Source: Roseomonas sp. HF4
GTDB taxonomy: Bacteria; Pseudomonadota; Alphaproteobacteria; Acetobacterales; Acetobacteraceae
NCBI RefSeq assembly: GCF_005222755.1
Contig: NZ_STGD01000009.1
Coordinates: 1 to 64,000 of the forward strand
DNA length: 64,000 bases
Direction of reading: 5' to 3'
Both the position numbers and the translations under genes were made by a program. Numbering within the stretch: the first letter of the stretch is position 1; every line of letters starts with the position of its first letter. Under the pieces are notes generated by a model. It had not been told where the DNA came from. It saw only the letters and a list, made by a program, of their open reading frames with translations, and ran no database searches. Shown here piece after piece: positions 26,889-36,405 of this stretch.

Positions 26889-28427
26889 ATGTCCGCCAGC
26901 CGCCCGCGCCCCGTGATGCTCGTCATCCTCGACGGCTGGGGCCGGCGCGAGGACCCGGCGGACAACGCCGTGGCCGCCGCGCGCACGCCGGCCTTCGATG
27001 ATCTCTGGGCGTCCTGCCCGCATGCCTTGCTCCGCACCTCGGGCGCCGATGTCGGGCTGCCGGACGGGCAGATGGGCAATTCGGAGGTCGGGCACCTCAA
27101 CATCGGCGCCGGCCGCGTGGTGATGCAGGACCTGCCCCGGATCGGCGCCGCCATCGCGGATGGCTCGATCGCGCGGCTGCCGGCGCTCACGGGCCTGATC
27201 GACGCGCTCCGGGCCTCGGGCGGGACCTGCCACCTGATGGGGCTGCTCTCGCCGGGCGGCGTGCATTCGCACCAGGACCACGCCGTGGCGCTGGCGCGCA
27301 TCCTGTCCGATGCCGGCGTGCCGGTCGCGATCCATGCCTTCACCGACGGGCGGGACACCGCGCCCACGGCAGCGCCCGACTTCCTGGCGAAGTTCGAGGC
27401 CGGCATCGCCGGCCTGCCCGGGGTGGCGGTCGCGACCGTGATCGGCCGCTACTTCGCGATGGACCGCGACAACCGCTGGGAGCGCGTGCAGGCGGCCTAC
27501 GACGCCATGTCGCGCGGCGAGGGCGCGCGCGCCGCGGCGGCCGCGGCCGCCGTCGCCGCCGCGCATGCCGCCGGCAAGACCGACGAGTTCGTCCCCGCCA
27601 CCGTCATCGACGGCTTCGCGGGCATGAAGGACGGCGACGGGCTGCTCTGCTTCAACTTCCGCGCCGACCGGGTGCGGCAGATCCTGACCGCCTTCCTCGA
27701 CCCCGGCTTCGACGGCTTCGCCCGCGCGCGGACCATCCGCTTCGCCGCCGCCGCCGGCATGACCGAATACAGTGCGGCGCTGAACGCGCACCTGGCGACG
27801 CTCTTCGCGCTGCAATCCATGGCCGGCATCCTGGGCGAGGTCGTCGCGGAGGCGGGGCTGAAGCAGCTGCGCATGGCGGAGACCGAGAAGTACCCGCACG
27901 TCACCTACTTCCTGAACGGCGGCGAGGAGACGCCCTTCCCGGGTGAGGACCGCATCATGGTCGCCTCCCCCAAGGTCGCGACCTACGACCTGCAGCCCGA
28001 GATGTCGGCGCCCGAGCTGACGGAAAAAGCCGTCGCCGCCATCGCGTCCGGCACCTACGACCTGATCGTGCTGAACTACGCCAATGCCGACATGGTGGGC
28101 CATAGCGGCATCCTCGACGCCGCCCGCCGCGCGGTGGAGGCGGTGGATGCCGGGCTCGGCCGCATCGTGGCCGCGATCCGCGCGGCCGGCGGCGCGCTGC
28201 TGGTCACCGCCGACCACGGCAATGCCGAGATGATGAAGGACCCCGCCACCGGCGGCCCGCACACCGCCCATACGACCAACCCGGTGCCGGCGATCCTGCT
28301 CGGCGGCCCGGCGGGGGCGGCGCTGGCCGATGGGCGGCTGGGAGACGTCGCGCCGACGCTGCTGGCGCTGCTCCGTGTGCCGCAGCCGGCGGCGATGACG
28401 GGCCGTTCCATGCTCCGCCCGGAATGA
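26889..28427 (+). CDS. gpmI: Cofactor-independent phosphoglycerate mutase
   Basis: The enzyme interconverts 3- and 2-phosphoglycerate using two manganese ions. The 512-residue protein shows VMLVILDGWGRREDPADNAV, the phosphoserine region QMGNSEVGHLNIGAGRV, LLSPGGVHSHQDH, FTDGRDTAP, ADRVRQIL, LNYANADMVGHSG and VTADHGNAEMM, all family hallmarks, at normal length. It has the place in the series rsfS-rlmH-gpmI-envC expected in the class, apart from inserted genes on both sides. Confidence 0.97.
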   Translation: MSASRPRPVMLVILDGWGRREDPADNAVAAARTPAFDDLWASCPHALLRTSGADVGLPDGQMGNSEVGHLNIGAGRVVMQDLPRIGAAIADGSIARLPALTGLIDALRASGGTCHLMGLLSPGGVHSHQDHAVALARILSDAGVPVAIHAFTDGRDTAPTAAPDFLAKFEAGIAGLPGVAVATVIGRYFAMDRDNRWERVQAAYDAMSRGEGARAAAAAAAVAAAHAAGKTDEFVPATVIDGFAGMKDGDGLLCFNFRADRVRQILTAFLDPGFDGFARARTIRFAAAAGMTEYSAALNAHLATLFALQSMAGILGEVVAEAGLKQLRMAETEKYPHVTYFLNGGEETPFPGEDRIMVASPKVATYDLQPEMSAPELTEKAVAAIASGTYDLIVLNYANADMVGHSGILDAARRAVEAVDAGLGRIVAAIRAAGGALLVTADHGNAEMMKDPATGGPHTAHTTNPVPAILLGGPAGAALADGRLGDVAPTLLALLRVPQPAAMTGRSMLRPE

Positions 28428-28554
28428 CCGGGCGGCGCCGGGGGCTATCGCGCCGGCGCGCCACGCCTTAGCCTTGGGACTTCGACACAACCGACCGGCC
28501 CGGCCGCGGGCCGCATGCCCCGACCCAACGGGGCCATCGGGGATGGGAAGCAGC

Positions 28555-29424
28555 ATGACAGACATCCGATACCTGGCACCCCGCACGCTGGAGGAAGCCG
28601 TCGGCGCCTTCGCCGCCGCAGCCGGCGCGGCGCGGATCCTCGCCGGCGGCACCGACCTGCTGGTGCAGATGCGCAACGGCGCGGTGAAGCCGGGCACGAT
28701 CATCGACATCAAGAAGATCGGCGCGATGACGGCGGTGGACGACCTCGGCGGCGGCGCCTTCCGCATCGGCGCCGCGGTGCCGGGCGTCGTGCTGGCCGAG
28801 CATCCGACCTTCGGGAAGGCATGGCCCGGCGTGCTGGAGGCGATCAACCTGATCGGCTCGAAGCAGGTGCAGGGCCGGGCCTCGCCGGGCGGCAACCTCT
28901 GCAATGGATCCCCGGCCGGGGACAGCGTTCCCGCCATGGTCGCCGCCGGCGCCGTCGTCACGGTCCAGGGGCCCGGCGGGCGGCGCGAGATGCCGGTCGA
29001 GGCCGTGCCCGCCGGGCCGGGCCGCACCAACCTGGCGCCGGGCGAGATCGTGGTGTCCTTCACCCTGCCGGCGCGGTCGAAGGGGTCGGGGGATGCCTAT
29101 CTCCGCATGATCCCGCGCACCGAGATGGACATCGCGGTCGTCGGCCTCGGCATCAGCCTGACGCTGGAGGGCGGCATCGTGAAGGCCGCGCGCGTCGGCC
29201 TCGGCGCCGTGGCGCCGACCGTGCTGCTGGTCGAGGACGCGGCGAAGGCGCTGATCGGCTCGCGCCTCGACGACGCGGCGCTGGAAGCCGCTGCCGCCGC
29301 CTGCCGCGCGGCCTGCAAGCCCATCAACGACAAGCGCGGCACCATCGTCTACCGCACCAAGGTGGCGGGTGTGCTGCTGAAGCGCGCCGCTGCCATCGCC
29401 GCCCAGCGCGCCGGGGGGAACTGA
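28555..29424 (+). CDS. Molybdenum hydroxylase FAD subunit (CoxM type)
   Basis: The 289-residue protein is the FAD-binding medium subunit of a xanthine dehydrogenase-family enzyme: IRYLAPRTLEEAVGAFAAAA, ARILAGGTDLLVQMRNG and GGNLCNGSPAGDSVPAMVAA, the two FAD-pyrophosphate motifs, then EMDIAVVGLGISL. It passes electrons from the iron-sulphur subunit to the acceptor. Start ATG 28555 (MTDIRYL) fits the family; an ATG four codons upstream is also in frame. It is the first of three closely packed genes (gaps of 4 bases and a TGATG overlap) in the order medium, small, large. Confidence 0.92.
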   Translation: MTDIRYLAPRTLEEAVGAFAAAAGAARILAGGTDLLVQMRNGAVKPGTIIDIKKIGAMTAVDDLGGGAFRIGAAVPGVVLAEHPTFGKAWPGVLEAINLIGSKQVQGRASPGGNLCNGSPAGDSVPAMVAAGAVVTVQGPGGRREMPVEAVPAGPGRTNLAPGEIVVSFTLPARSKGSGDAYLRMIPRTEMDIAVVGLGISLTLEGGIVKAARVGLGAVAPTVLLVEDAAKALIGSRLDDAALEAAAAACRAACKPINDKRGTIVYRTKVAGVLLKRAAAIAAQRAGGN

Positions 29425-29428
29425 GCCC

Positions 29429-29908
29429 ATGACCAAGATGCACGTCACGACCACGATCAACGGGGAGCCGGTCGAGTTCCTCAGCGACCCCGCCGCCTCG
29501 ATGCTCGATGCGCTGCGCGGGCCGCTCGGCCTGACCGGCACCAAGGAAGGCTGCGGCACGGGCGATTGCGGCGCCTGCTCCATCACCGTGGACGGCCGGC
29601 TGGTCTGCGCCTGCCTGATGCTCGCGGTGGAAGCCGAGGGCGCCGAGATCGGCACCATCGAGGGCATGGCCCAGGGCGACCACCTGCACCCGCTGCAGCA
29701 GAAGTTCCTCGAGATGGCGGCGCTGCAATGCGGCATCTGCACGCCGGGCGTGCTGATCGCGGCGAAGTCGCTGCTCGAGAAGAACCCCGATCCGACGGAG
29801 GAGGACGTGCGCTTCGGCCTGGCCGGCAACCTCTGCCGCTGCACCGGCTACGACAAGATCGTCCGCGCCGTGCTCGAGACCGCCGCCGAGATGAGGAGCG
29901 CCGCCTGA
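29429..29908 (+). CDS. Molybdenum hydroxylase 2Fe-2S subunit (CoxS type)
   Basis: The 159-residue product binds two 2Fe-2S clusters: the plant-ferredoxin type cluster by cysteines in KEGCGTGDCGACSITVDG and LVCACLML, and the second by LQCGICTPG and NLCRCTGY. It carries electrons from the molybdenum centre to FAD. The length and order are normal. Its stop overlaps the start of the large subunit gene (TGATG). Confidence 0.95.
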   Translation: MTKMHVTTTINGEPVEFLSDPAASMLDALRGPLGLTGTKEGCGTGDCGACSITVDGRLVCACLMLAVEAEGAEIGTIEGMAQGDHLHPLQQKFLEMAALQCGICTPGVLIAAKSLLEKNPDPTEEDVRFGLAGNLCRCTGYDKIVRAVLETAAEMRSAA

Positions 29909-32163
29909 TGAACGACATGTCGAACAAGTGGATCGGCGCCCGCACGATCCGTCCCGACGGCGCCGACAAGGTGACCGGCCGGGCGCAGTACAGCTCCGAC
30001 TACAACATGCCGGGCATGGTCTGGGGCAAGGTGCTGCGCAGCCCGCACGCCCATGCCCGCATCCGTGGCATCGACACCAGCAAGGCCGAGGCGCTGCCCG
30101 GCGTGAAGGCGGTGGTCACGGCGAAGGACATCGTCGAGTTCCCGCTCGACAAGTCCGTCATGCTCGGCATCCAGGACATGCGCTGGATGTGCCGCAACGT
30201 GATGGCGCGGGAGAAGGCGCTGTTCCACGGCCACCCCATCGCCGCCGTCGCCGCGATCAACGAGGAAGTGGCCGCGCAGGCCTGTGCCCTGATCGAGGTG
30301 GACTACGAGGTCCTGCCCCACGTCATCGAAATCGAGGACGCGATCAGGCCCGACGCGCCGATCCTGCACGAATGGAACCAGTTCGAGGGCAAGCCGTCGA
30401 ACATCGCCGGCACCATGGTGCTGAAGGCCGGCGACATCGAGAAGGGCTTCGCCGAGGCCGACCTCGTCGTCGAGCGCACCTTCACGACCCGCCCGGTGCA
30501 CCAGGGCCACATCGAGCCGCAATCCTGCACCGTCTCCTACGCGGCGGACGGGCGCGTGACGATCTGGTCCTCCTCCCAGGGCCAGTTCATGGTGCGCGCC
30601 ATGACCTCGCTGCTCACGGGCATCCCGCAGAGCAACATCCGCGCGATCCCGGCCGAGATCGGCGGCGGCTTCGGCGCCAAGACGATCATCTACCTCGAGC
30701 CCGTCGCGGTCATGCTGTCCAAGAAGTCGGGCCGCCCGGTGAAGATGGTGATGACGCGCGAGGAGGTGCAGCGCGCGACCGGCCCGGCGCCGGGCTCGCG
30801 CATGACCGTCAAGATCGGCGCCAAGAAGGACGGCACGCTGGTCGCCGCACAGGGCACCTTCTACCTGCAGGCGGGCGCGCTGCCGGGGTCTCCGCTGCGC
30901 GGGCCGGTCGGCTGTTCCTTCGCGGCCTACGCCATCCCGAACGTGCTCTCGGTCGGCTACGACGTGGTGTCGAACCGCTCCAAGGTCGCGGCCTATCGCG
31001 CGCCAGGCGCGCCGCACGGCGCCTTCGCGGCCGAATGCGTGCTGGACGAGATCGCCGAGGCCCTCGGCCTCGACCCGCTGGACATGCGGCTGAAGAACAG
31101 TGCCAAGCCGGGCGACAAGGCGATCTACGGCCCGGTCTTCGGCGCCGTGACCTTCAAGGAGACGGTGGAGGCCATCAAGCACCACCCGCACTACAAGGCG
31201 CCGCTCGACAAGAACCCGGCACCCGGCGTCAAGCGCGGCCGCGGCGTGGCCTCGGGCTTCTGGTACAATGCCGGCGGCGAATCCTCCGTCCAGGTGAACA
31301 TCACCGAGGACGGCAACGTGCTCGTCACCACGGGTCACCCCGATGTCGGGGGCAGCCGCGCCTCCATCGCGAATGTCGTCGCCGAGCTGCTCGGCATCGA
31401 CCATGCCCGCGTGAACGTCATGATCGGCGACACGCAGACGATCGGCTTCTCGAACCTGACGGGCGGCAGCCGCGTCACCTTCGCGTCCGCCATGGTCGCG
31501 ACCGCCTCCACCGAGAAGGTGATCGGCCAGCTCAAGGAGCGCGCGGCGAAGATCTGGAACATCGACGCCGAGGCCGTGAAGTGGGACGACGGCATGGCGC
31601 TGCCGGCCGGCGACAATGCCGGCAAGTTCCCGCCATTGTCGCTCAAGGAACTCGCCGCCAAGGCGAACGAGATGGGCGGCCCGATCGGCACGCAGGTGCA
31701 GCTCAACACCACCGGCGCCGACCCCGGCTTCGCGACCCATTGCGTGGACGTGGAGGTCGATGTCGAGCTCGGCATCATCCGGGTCATCCGCTACACGGCG
31801 GCACAGGATGTCGGCCGTGCGCTGCATCCGGGCTATGTCGAGGGCCAGATCCAGGGCGGCGTGGTGCAGGGGATCGGCTGGGCGCTGTCGGAGGAATACC
31901 TCTACGACGCCAAGGGCCGCGTCGATAACGCCTCCTTCCTCGACTACCGCATGCCGGTCTGCTCCGACGTGCCGATGATCGAGGCGCTGGTCATCGAGAT
32001 CCCGAACCCCAAGCACCCGCAGGGCGTGCGCGGGGTGGGGGAGGCGCCGATCGTGCCGCCGCTCGCCGCCATCGCGAATGCGGTGCACGATGCGCTCGGC
32101 ACGCGGTTCTACGCGCTGCCGATGTCGCCGCCGAAGGTGACGGCGCGGCTCGAGGAAGCCTGA
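29908..32163 (+). CDS. Molybdenum hydroxylase large subunit (xanthine dehydrogenase family)
   Basis: The 751-residue protein binds molybdopterin cytosine dinucleotide and the substrate: GADKVTGRAQYSSDYNMPGM, EIGGGFGAKTIIYLEPVA, VGGSRASIANVVAELLG, AAQDVGRALHPGYVEGQIQG and, near the end, VRGVGEAPIVPPLAAIANAV with the catalytic glutamate in GVGEAP. The active-site loop reads AYRAPGAP, not the AYxCSFR of form I CO dehydrogenase nor the AYRGAGR of form II, so CO is unlikely and an aromatic or N-heterocyclic substrate is more probable. A 10-base-pair hairpin follows the stop. Confidence 0.9.
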   Translation: MNDMSNKWIGARTIRPDGADKVTGRAQYSSDYNMPGMVWGKVLRSPHAHARIRGIDTSKAEALPGVKAVVTAKDIVEFPLDKSVMLGIQDMRWMCRNVMAREKALFHGHPIAAVAAINEEVAAQACALIEVDYEVLPHVIEIEDAIRPDAPILHEWNQFEGKPSNIAGTMVLKAGDIEKGFAEADLVVERTFTTRPVHQGHIEPQSCTVSYAADGRVTIWSSSQGQFMVRAMTSLLTGIPQSNIRAIPAEIGGGFGAKTIIYLEPVAVMLSKKSGRPVKMVMTREEVQRATGPAPGSRMTVKIGAKKDGTLVAAQGTFYLQAGALPGSPLRGPVGCSFAAYAIPNVLSVGYDVVSNRSKVAAYRAPGAPHGAFAAECVLDEIAEALGLDPLDMRLKNSAKPGDKAIYGPVFGAVTFKETVEAIKHHPHYKAPLDKNPAPGVKRGRGVASGFWYNAGGESSVQVNITEDGNVLVTTGHPDVGGSRASIANVVAELLGIDHARVNVMIGDTQTIGFSNLTGGSRVTFASAMVATASTEKVIGQLKERAAKIWNIDAEAVKWDDGMALPAGDNAGKFPPLSLKELAAKANEMGGPIGTQVQLNTTGADPGFATHCVDVEVDVELGIIRVIRYTAAQDVGRALHPGYVEGQIQGGVVQGIGWALSEEYLYDAKGRVDNASFLDYRMPVCSDVPMIEALVIEIPNPKHPQGVRGVGEAPIVPPLAAIANAVHDALGTRFYALPMSPPKVTARLEEA

Positions 32164-32170
32164 CGCGCCG

Positions 32171-32194
32171 CCGGGAGGGCGCAGGCCCTCCCGG
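32171..32194 (+). terminator. Hairpin after the molybdenum hydroxylase genes
   Basis: A perfect 10-base-pair stem CCGGGAGGGC with complement GCCCTCCCGG and loop GCAG lies seven bases after the stop. No T run follows, so termination may depend on context. Confidence 0.7.
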
Positions 32195-32315
32195 GCGCAA
32201 CCTGCGTCGATGCCAGGCCGCGCGGGGGCATCGCCCCCCTCGTTCCGCCCATCCGCCGCGCCTGCTAAAGCCATCCGGCGCGCGGGCATCCCGTCCGGAG
32301 TCGGCGCAGCCGGGG

Positions 32316-33578
32316 GTGGCGATCGCGAGGCTGGCGACATTTCGGCATTCGAGGCGGCCTTCACCGGTGCGGGTTCTCTCCGCGGCCGGGTGCGCGATAT
32401 TGCTCGGCCTGCTGGCCGCGCCGCCCGCCGCCGCCCAGCCGACGCAGGAGGCGGTCCGCGACGCCCGCCGCACGGCCGAGGCCGAGCGCGCCGCCGCCGC
32501 CGAGGCCGAGCGCCTGGCCGAGGAGGCCGCCAGCCTGGAGCGCGGTCTGGCGCGCCAGCGGGTCGCCATGGCCGAACGTGTCCGCCGCGCGGAACAGGTG
32601 CTGGAAGCGGCGCAGGACCGCGAGCAGCAGGCGCTCGCCGCCGCCGCCGCCGCGCGCGCGGAGGCCGAGCGCCGCGCCGCGACCCTGGCGCCGATCATGC
32701 CGGCGATGCGGCGCCTGTCGCTCTGGCCGGCCGAGACGCTGCTCGCCGTGCCGCTGCCACCCGAACAGGCGCTGCGCGGGGTGCTCGTGCTGCAGGGCCT
32801 GGCGAACCGGATCCGGCGCGACATCGAGGCGCTGCACGCGGCCGAGGAGGAAGCCGCCCGGCGCGCGCGCGTCGCCGCCGCCGAGGCCGCGCTGGTCGCC
32901 GCGGCGCGGGAGGAGGCGCTCTCCGCCGCCCGGGCGCTCGACGACGAGATCGCCGCCACCCGCCAGCGCGAGAGCGAGGCGCGCGAGGCCGGCCGCGATG
33001 CCGCGCGCCGCGCCCAGGAAGCGCTGGCCCGCGCCGCCGACATCGCCCAGATGCTCGACCGGCTGGAGCGCGAGCGCGCGCGGGAAGCCGCCGCCGAGGC
33101 CGCACGCGAGAGGGCCGCGCGGCGCGCCGGCCGGCCGATTCCGACCCCGCCCCCGGCGCCGGAGCCCGCCGCCCTGGCCGGTGCGCCGGGCGGCGCGCGC
33201 GTCGCGCCGGTGACGGGCCGGCTGGTCCGCACCTTCGGGGCCTCGGCGGAAGGCGGCCCGGCGCGCGGGCAGACCATCTCGGCCCCGGCGGGCGCACGGG
33301 TGGTCAGCCCGTGCACGGGGCGTGCCGTGTTCAGCGGTCCTTTCCGAAGTTATGGCCTCCTGCTGATTGTCGAATGCACGGACGGGCACCATGTCGTGCT
33401 GGCCGGTCTTGGGCGGCTGGATGCCGATTCGGGAAGGCGGCTCCTGGCCGGGGAACCGGTGGGCGTGATGGGGCGCGGGGAAGGGGAGCGCGGGCGCCTC
33501 TACCTTGAGTTGCGGCGGGACGGGCAGCCGCTCGATCCGCGGCCCTGGCTCGGCCAGGCGGCGGATGGCGCGGGCTAG
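32316..33578 (+). CDS. envC: Murein hydrolase activator EnvC (degenerate LytM)
   Basis: The 420-residue protein has a signal peptide (VLSAAGCAILLGLLAAPPAAAQ), a long Ala/Arg/Glu coiled coil (about 45 to 275), a Pro-rich linker and a C-terminal LytM/M23 domain: GQTISAPAGARVVSPCTGRA, GPFRSYGLLLIVECTDGHHV and LYLELRRDGQPLDPRPWL. The zinc-binding His/Asp of true M23 peptidases are not in place, so it should be a non-enzymatic activator of amidases at the division septum. It begins with GTG. It sits upstream of ctpA as in many alphaproteobacteria. Confidence 0.85.
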   Translation: MAIARLATFRHSRRPSPVRVLSAAGCAILLGLLAAPPAAAQPTQEAVRDARRTAEAERAAAAEAERLAEEAASLERGLARQRVAMAERVRRAEQVLEAAQDREQQALAAAAAARAEAERRAATLAPIMPAMRRLSLWPAETLLAVPLPPEQALRGVLVLQGLANRIRRDIEALHAAEEEAARRARVAAAEAALVAAAREEALSAARALDDEIAATRQRESEAREAGRDAARRAQEALARAADIAQMLDRLERERAREAAAEAARERAARRAGRPIPTPPPAPEPAALAGAPGGARVAPVTGRLVRTFGASAEGGPARGQTISAPAGARVVSPCTGRAVFSGPFRSYGLLLIVECTDGHHVVLAGLGRLDADSGRRLLAGEPVGVMGRGEGERGRLYLELRRDGQPLDPRPWLGQAADGAG

Positions 33579-33754
33579 GACGGCGGGCGGCACGGCCCAT
33601 CCGTTCCTGCGGCACCCGGCCGGCGGGCGCGCTTGCCGGTAACGCCTCTGTTTCATGTCGGTTTCGGGCTGCACGCCCGGGGGCGATGCGCTCTAGGATG
33701 GCAGCGGACGGCCGGCGGCACCGCCATCGGCCGATGCGGAAGGAAGGAATGGGT

Positions 33755-35146
33755 ATGCGGCGCAAAGGCGTGACCTTCGCGGCGGTGGGCGCGGCCTTCG
33801 CGGCAGGCGTGGTGGCCGGACCCTTCGTGGCGGCGTGGGCGCAGGAAGGCAGCCGGGCGGAGACCTATCGGCTGCTGAACCTGTTCGGCGACGTGTTCGA
33901 GCGCATCCGGGCCGAATACGTCGAGCCCGTGAACGACCGCGACGCGATCGAGAACGCGATCCAGGGCATGCTGACCGGGCTCGACCCGCATTCCTCCTAC
34001 ATGAACCCGCGGATGTACCGCGACATGCAGGTGCAGACGCGCGGCGAGTTCGGCGGCCTCGGCATCGAGGTCACGCAGGAAGGCGGCTACATCAAGGTCA
34101 TCTCCCCGATCGACGAGACGCCCGCGGCGCGCGCCGGCGTGCGGCCGGGCGACCTGATCACGCACCTCAACGGCAATTCCGTGCAGGGCCTGTCACTGCA
34201 GGAAGCGGTCGAGCAGATGCGCGGCGAACGCGGCACCGCCATCCGCATCACGATCCGCCGCGAGGGCGCCGAACGGCCGATCGAGCTGTCCATCACGCGC
34301 GACGTCATCCGCCCGCAGGTGGTGCGCTTCCGCGTCGAGGGCGGCGACATCGGCTACATCCGCCTCACCTCCTTCAACGAGCAGACCGAGGCCGGGCTGC
34401 GTCGCGCGATGCAGCAGATCCGCAGCCAGGCTGGCACCAACCTGCGCGGGCTGATCCTCGACCTGCGCAACAACCCTGGCGGGCTGCTCGACCAGTCGGT
34501 GCAGGTCTCCGACGACTTCCTCGACCAGGGGGAGATCGTGAGCACCCGCGCCCGGCGGCAGGAGGACGCGCAGCGCTGGAACGCGCGCGCCGGCGACATC
34601 GCCCAGGGCCTGCCCATGGTGGTGCTGATCAATGGCGGCTCGGCCTCGGCCAGCGAGATCGTGGCCGGCGCGCTGCAGGACCATCGCCGCGCCATCGTCA
34701 TGGGCGTGAAGTCCTTCGGGAAGGGCAGCGTGCAGACGGTCATGCCCATCCCGGGCAACGGCGCCATCCGCCTGACCACGGCGCGCTACTACACGCCGTC
34801 GGGCCGCTCCATCCAGGCGACCGGCATCGAGCCCGACATCGAGGTGCTGGCCACGCGCGAGGAACCCGGCCAGCAGGCCGCGGCGCGGCGCGACCGGGAA
34901 GCCAACCTCCGCCGTGCGCTGCGCAACGACAATGGCGGCGGCCAGCAGCAGGCCGCGCCGCCGCCCCCGCCGCCGCCCCTGAACCTGCCGGCGGGCCTTG
35001 TCGAACGCGTGCAGCGCATGCCGGCCGAGGGCGCAGCCGCCTTCGACCCGACCAAGCCCGAGACCGACCACCAGCTGCAGCAGGCGCTGTCGCTGCTGCG
35101 CGGCATCGCCGCGGCGCCGACGCCCCAGCGCCGCGCGGCGCGCTGA
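33755..35146 (+). CDS. ctpA: Carboxy-terminal processing protease, S41 family
   Basis: The 463-residue product has a signal or anchor segment (VTFAAVGAAFAAGVVAGPFV), an N-terminal helical part, a PDZ domain (about 95 to 175: GGYIKVISPIDETPAARAGV, RPGDLITHLNG) and the S41 catalytic core with Ser in NGGSASASEIVAGAL and Lys in GVKSFGKGSVQT. A Pro-rich stretch and short tail follow. CtpA trims periplasmic proteins and peptidoglycan hydrolase partners. I chose ATG 33755, six bases after AGGAAGGA; in-frame ATGs at 33734 and 33749 are alternatives. Confidence 0.93.
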   Translation: MRRKGVTFAAVGAAFAAGVVAGPFVAAWAQEGSRAETYRLLNLFGDVFERIRAEYVEPVNDRDAIENAIQGMLTGLDPHSSYMNPRMYRDMQVQTRGEFGGLGIEVTQEGGYIKVISPIDETPAARAGVRPGDLITHLNGNSVQGLSLQEAVEQMRGERGTAIRITIRREGAERPIELSITRDVIRPQVVRFRVEGGDIGYIRLTSFNEQTEAGLRRAMQQIRSQAGTNLRGLILDLRNNPGGLLDQSVQVSDDFLDQGEIVSTRARRQEDAQRWNARAGDIAQGLPMVVLINGGSASASEIVAGALQDHRRAIVMGVKSFGKGSVQTVMPIPGNGAIRLTTARYYTPSGRSIQATGIEPDIEVLATREEPGQQAAARRDREANLRRALRNDNGGGQQQAAPPPPPPPLNLPAGLVERVQRMPAEGAAAFDPTKPETDHQLQQALSLLRGIAAAPTPQRRAAR

Positions 35147-35166
35147 CCGCGCGCGGCGGGCGGGCC

Positions 35167-36405
35167 ATGCGCGTGCCCGGCTGGCGGGCGCTCGGCCTGT
35201 TCTGGGCGGTGGTTCTCGCCGGGGCCGGCGGCACCGCCGTCTGGCTGCATCGGATGGGGCCGCCCGGCGCTGCGACGCTGGCCGCGGCAACGCCGCCGTT
35301 GCCGGACCCGGCCCTGGCGGCCGGGGCGGGGCCGGGGGCATCGGTGCCCGGCGGTCCGCCTGGGATACCGGTGCCTGCCGAGCCTGCCCGCGACGCGAAC
35401 GCAACACCATCCGCGCCGACGCTGGACCCGCCCGCGGCGGCGCCCGTTGCGGCCCCGCCGCCCCCCGCGGCGCCGGCGCCAGTCGTCGCCGCGGCCCCCC
35501 CGCCGGCCGCGCCCGAACCGCCGCCGCTGCCCACCCCCGCCGCCCCACGTCGCGAAGCAGCCCGCCGGATCCCCCCGCCCGACCCCGCCCTGCTCGAGAC
35601 CACGCGCCATGGCATGGTGCCGCGCCTCGGTCCGGAGGGCCGCACATCGATCCGCGCCTACGGCCGGGACTTCGACCGCCGTGACAGCCGCCCGCGCGTC
35701 GCCGTCGTGGTGGCCGACATCGGCCTCAGCGCGACGCAGACCGAGGAAGCGATCCGTCGCCTGCCGCCGCAGGTCGCCCTGGCCCTGTCCCCCTATGCGG
35801 CGCGTCCCGCCCAGGCGGCCGAGCGCGCGCGGGAACGCGGCATGGAGACGCTGATCTCGATCCCGATGGAGCCCGCCGGCTATCCGCTCAACGACCCCGG
35901 CGACCGCGCTCTGCTGACCGGGCGGCCGATGGCCGAGAACCTCGACCTGCTCGACTGGGCGCTGTCCCGCGCGCAGGGCTACGTCGGCGCGATCGGCGCA
36001 GTGGGTGGCATGCGCGGCGAACGCTTCGCGGCGCTGGAGGGCAGCATCGGCCCGGTGCAGGAGGTGCTGCTCGGCCGCGGGCTGCTCTACCTCGACCCGC
36101 GCCCCGGCGCGCCGCCGCCGGCCCGTGCCTGGGGCCGCAGCGTCGATGTCCTCCTTGACGAACCGGCCGGGACGGGGGGCGAGATCGACCGCCGCCTGGC
36201 CGAGCTCGAACGGATCGCGCGCGACCGCGGCGGCGCGCTCGGCCTTGCCGGCGCGGCGTCCCCCGTGGTGGTGGAACGCCTCGCCGCCTGGGCCGCGGGG
36301 CTCGATGACCGCGGCCTCGTGCTGGCACCCGTGTCGGCGATGATCCGTCGGCCCGAGGGCGTCGCGCCCGAGGCCGCGCCGATCCGCCCGGCCGTCGCGC
36401 GATGA
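35167..36405 (+). CDS. Divergent polysaccharide deacetylase family protein (YibQ type)
   Basis: The 412-residue protein has a membrane anchor (LGLFWAVVLAGAGGTAVWL), a 110-residue Pro/Ala-rich spacer across the periplasm and a C-terminal divergent polysaccharide deacetylase domain: RVAVVVADIGLSATQTEEAI, LPPQVALALSPYA, METLISIPMEPAGYPLNDPG and VGAIGAVGGMRGERF. Standard members have more complete metal-binding residues (usual form DDxG); here the first motif is ADIG, so activity is uncertain. It overlaps rppH by ATGA and follows ctpA closely. Confidence 0.85.
   Translation: MRVPGWRALGLFWAVVLAGAGGTAVWLHRMGPPGAATLAAATPPLPDPALAAGAGPGASVPGGPPGIPVPAEPARDANATPSAPTLDPPAAAPVAAPPPPAAPAPVVAAAPPPAAPEPPPLPTPAAPRREAARRIPPPDPALLETTRHGMVPRLGPEGRTSIRAYGRDFDRRDSRPRVAVVVADIGLSATQTEEAIRRLPPQVALALSPYAARPAQAAERARERGMETLISIPMEPAGYPLNDPGDRALLTGRPMAENLDLLDWALSRAQGYVGAIGAVGGMRGERFAALEGSIGPVQEVLLGRGLLYLDPRPGAPPPARAWGRSVDVLLDEPAGTGGEIDRRLAELERIARDRGGALGLAGAASPVVVERLAAWAAGLDDRGLVLAPVSAMIRRPEGVAPEAAPIRPAVAR

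Noticed and set aside
29908-32163. CO dehydrogenase large subunit (CoxL)
   Set aside because: The diagnostic AYxCSFR or AYRGAGR loop is absent (AYRAPGAP instead), so only the wider hydroxylase family is supported.
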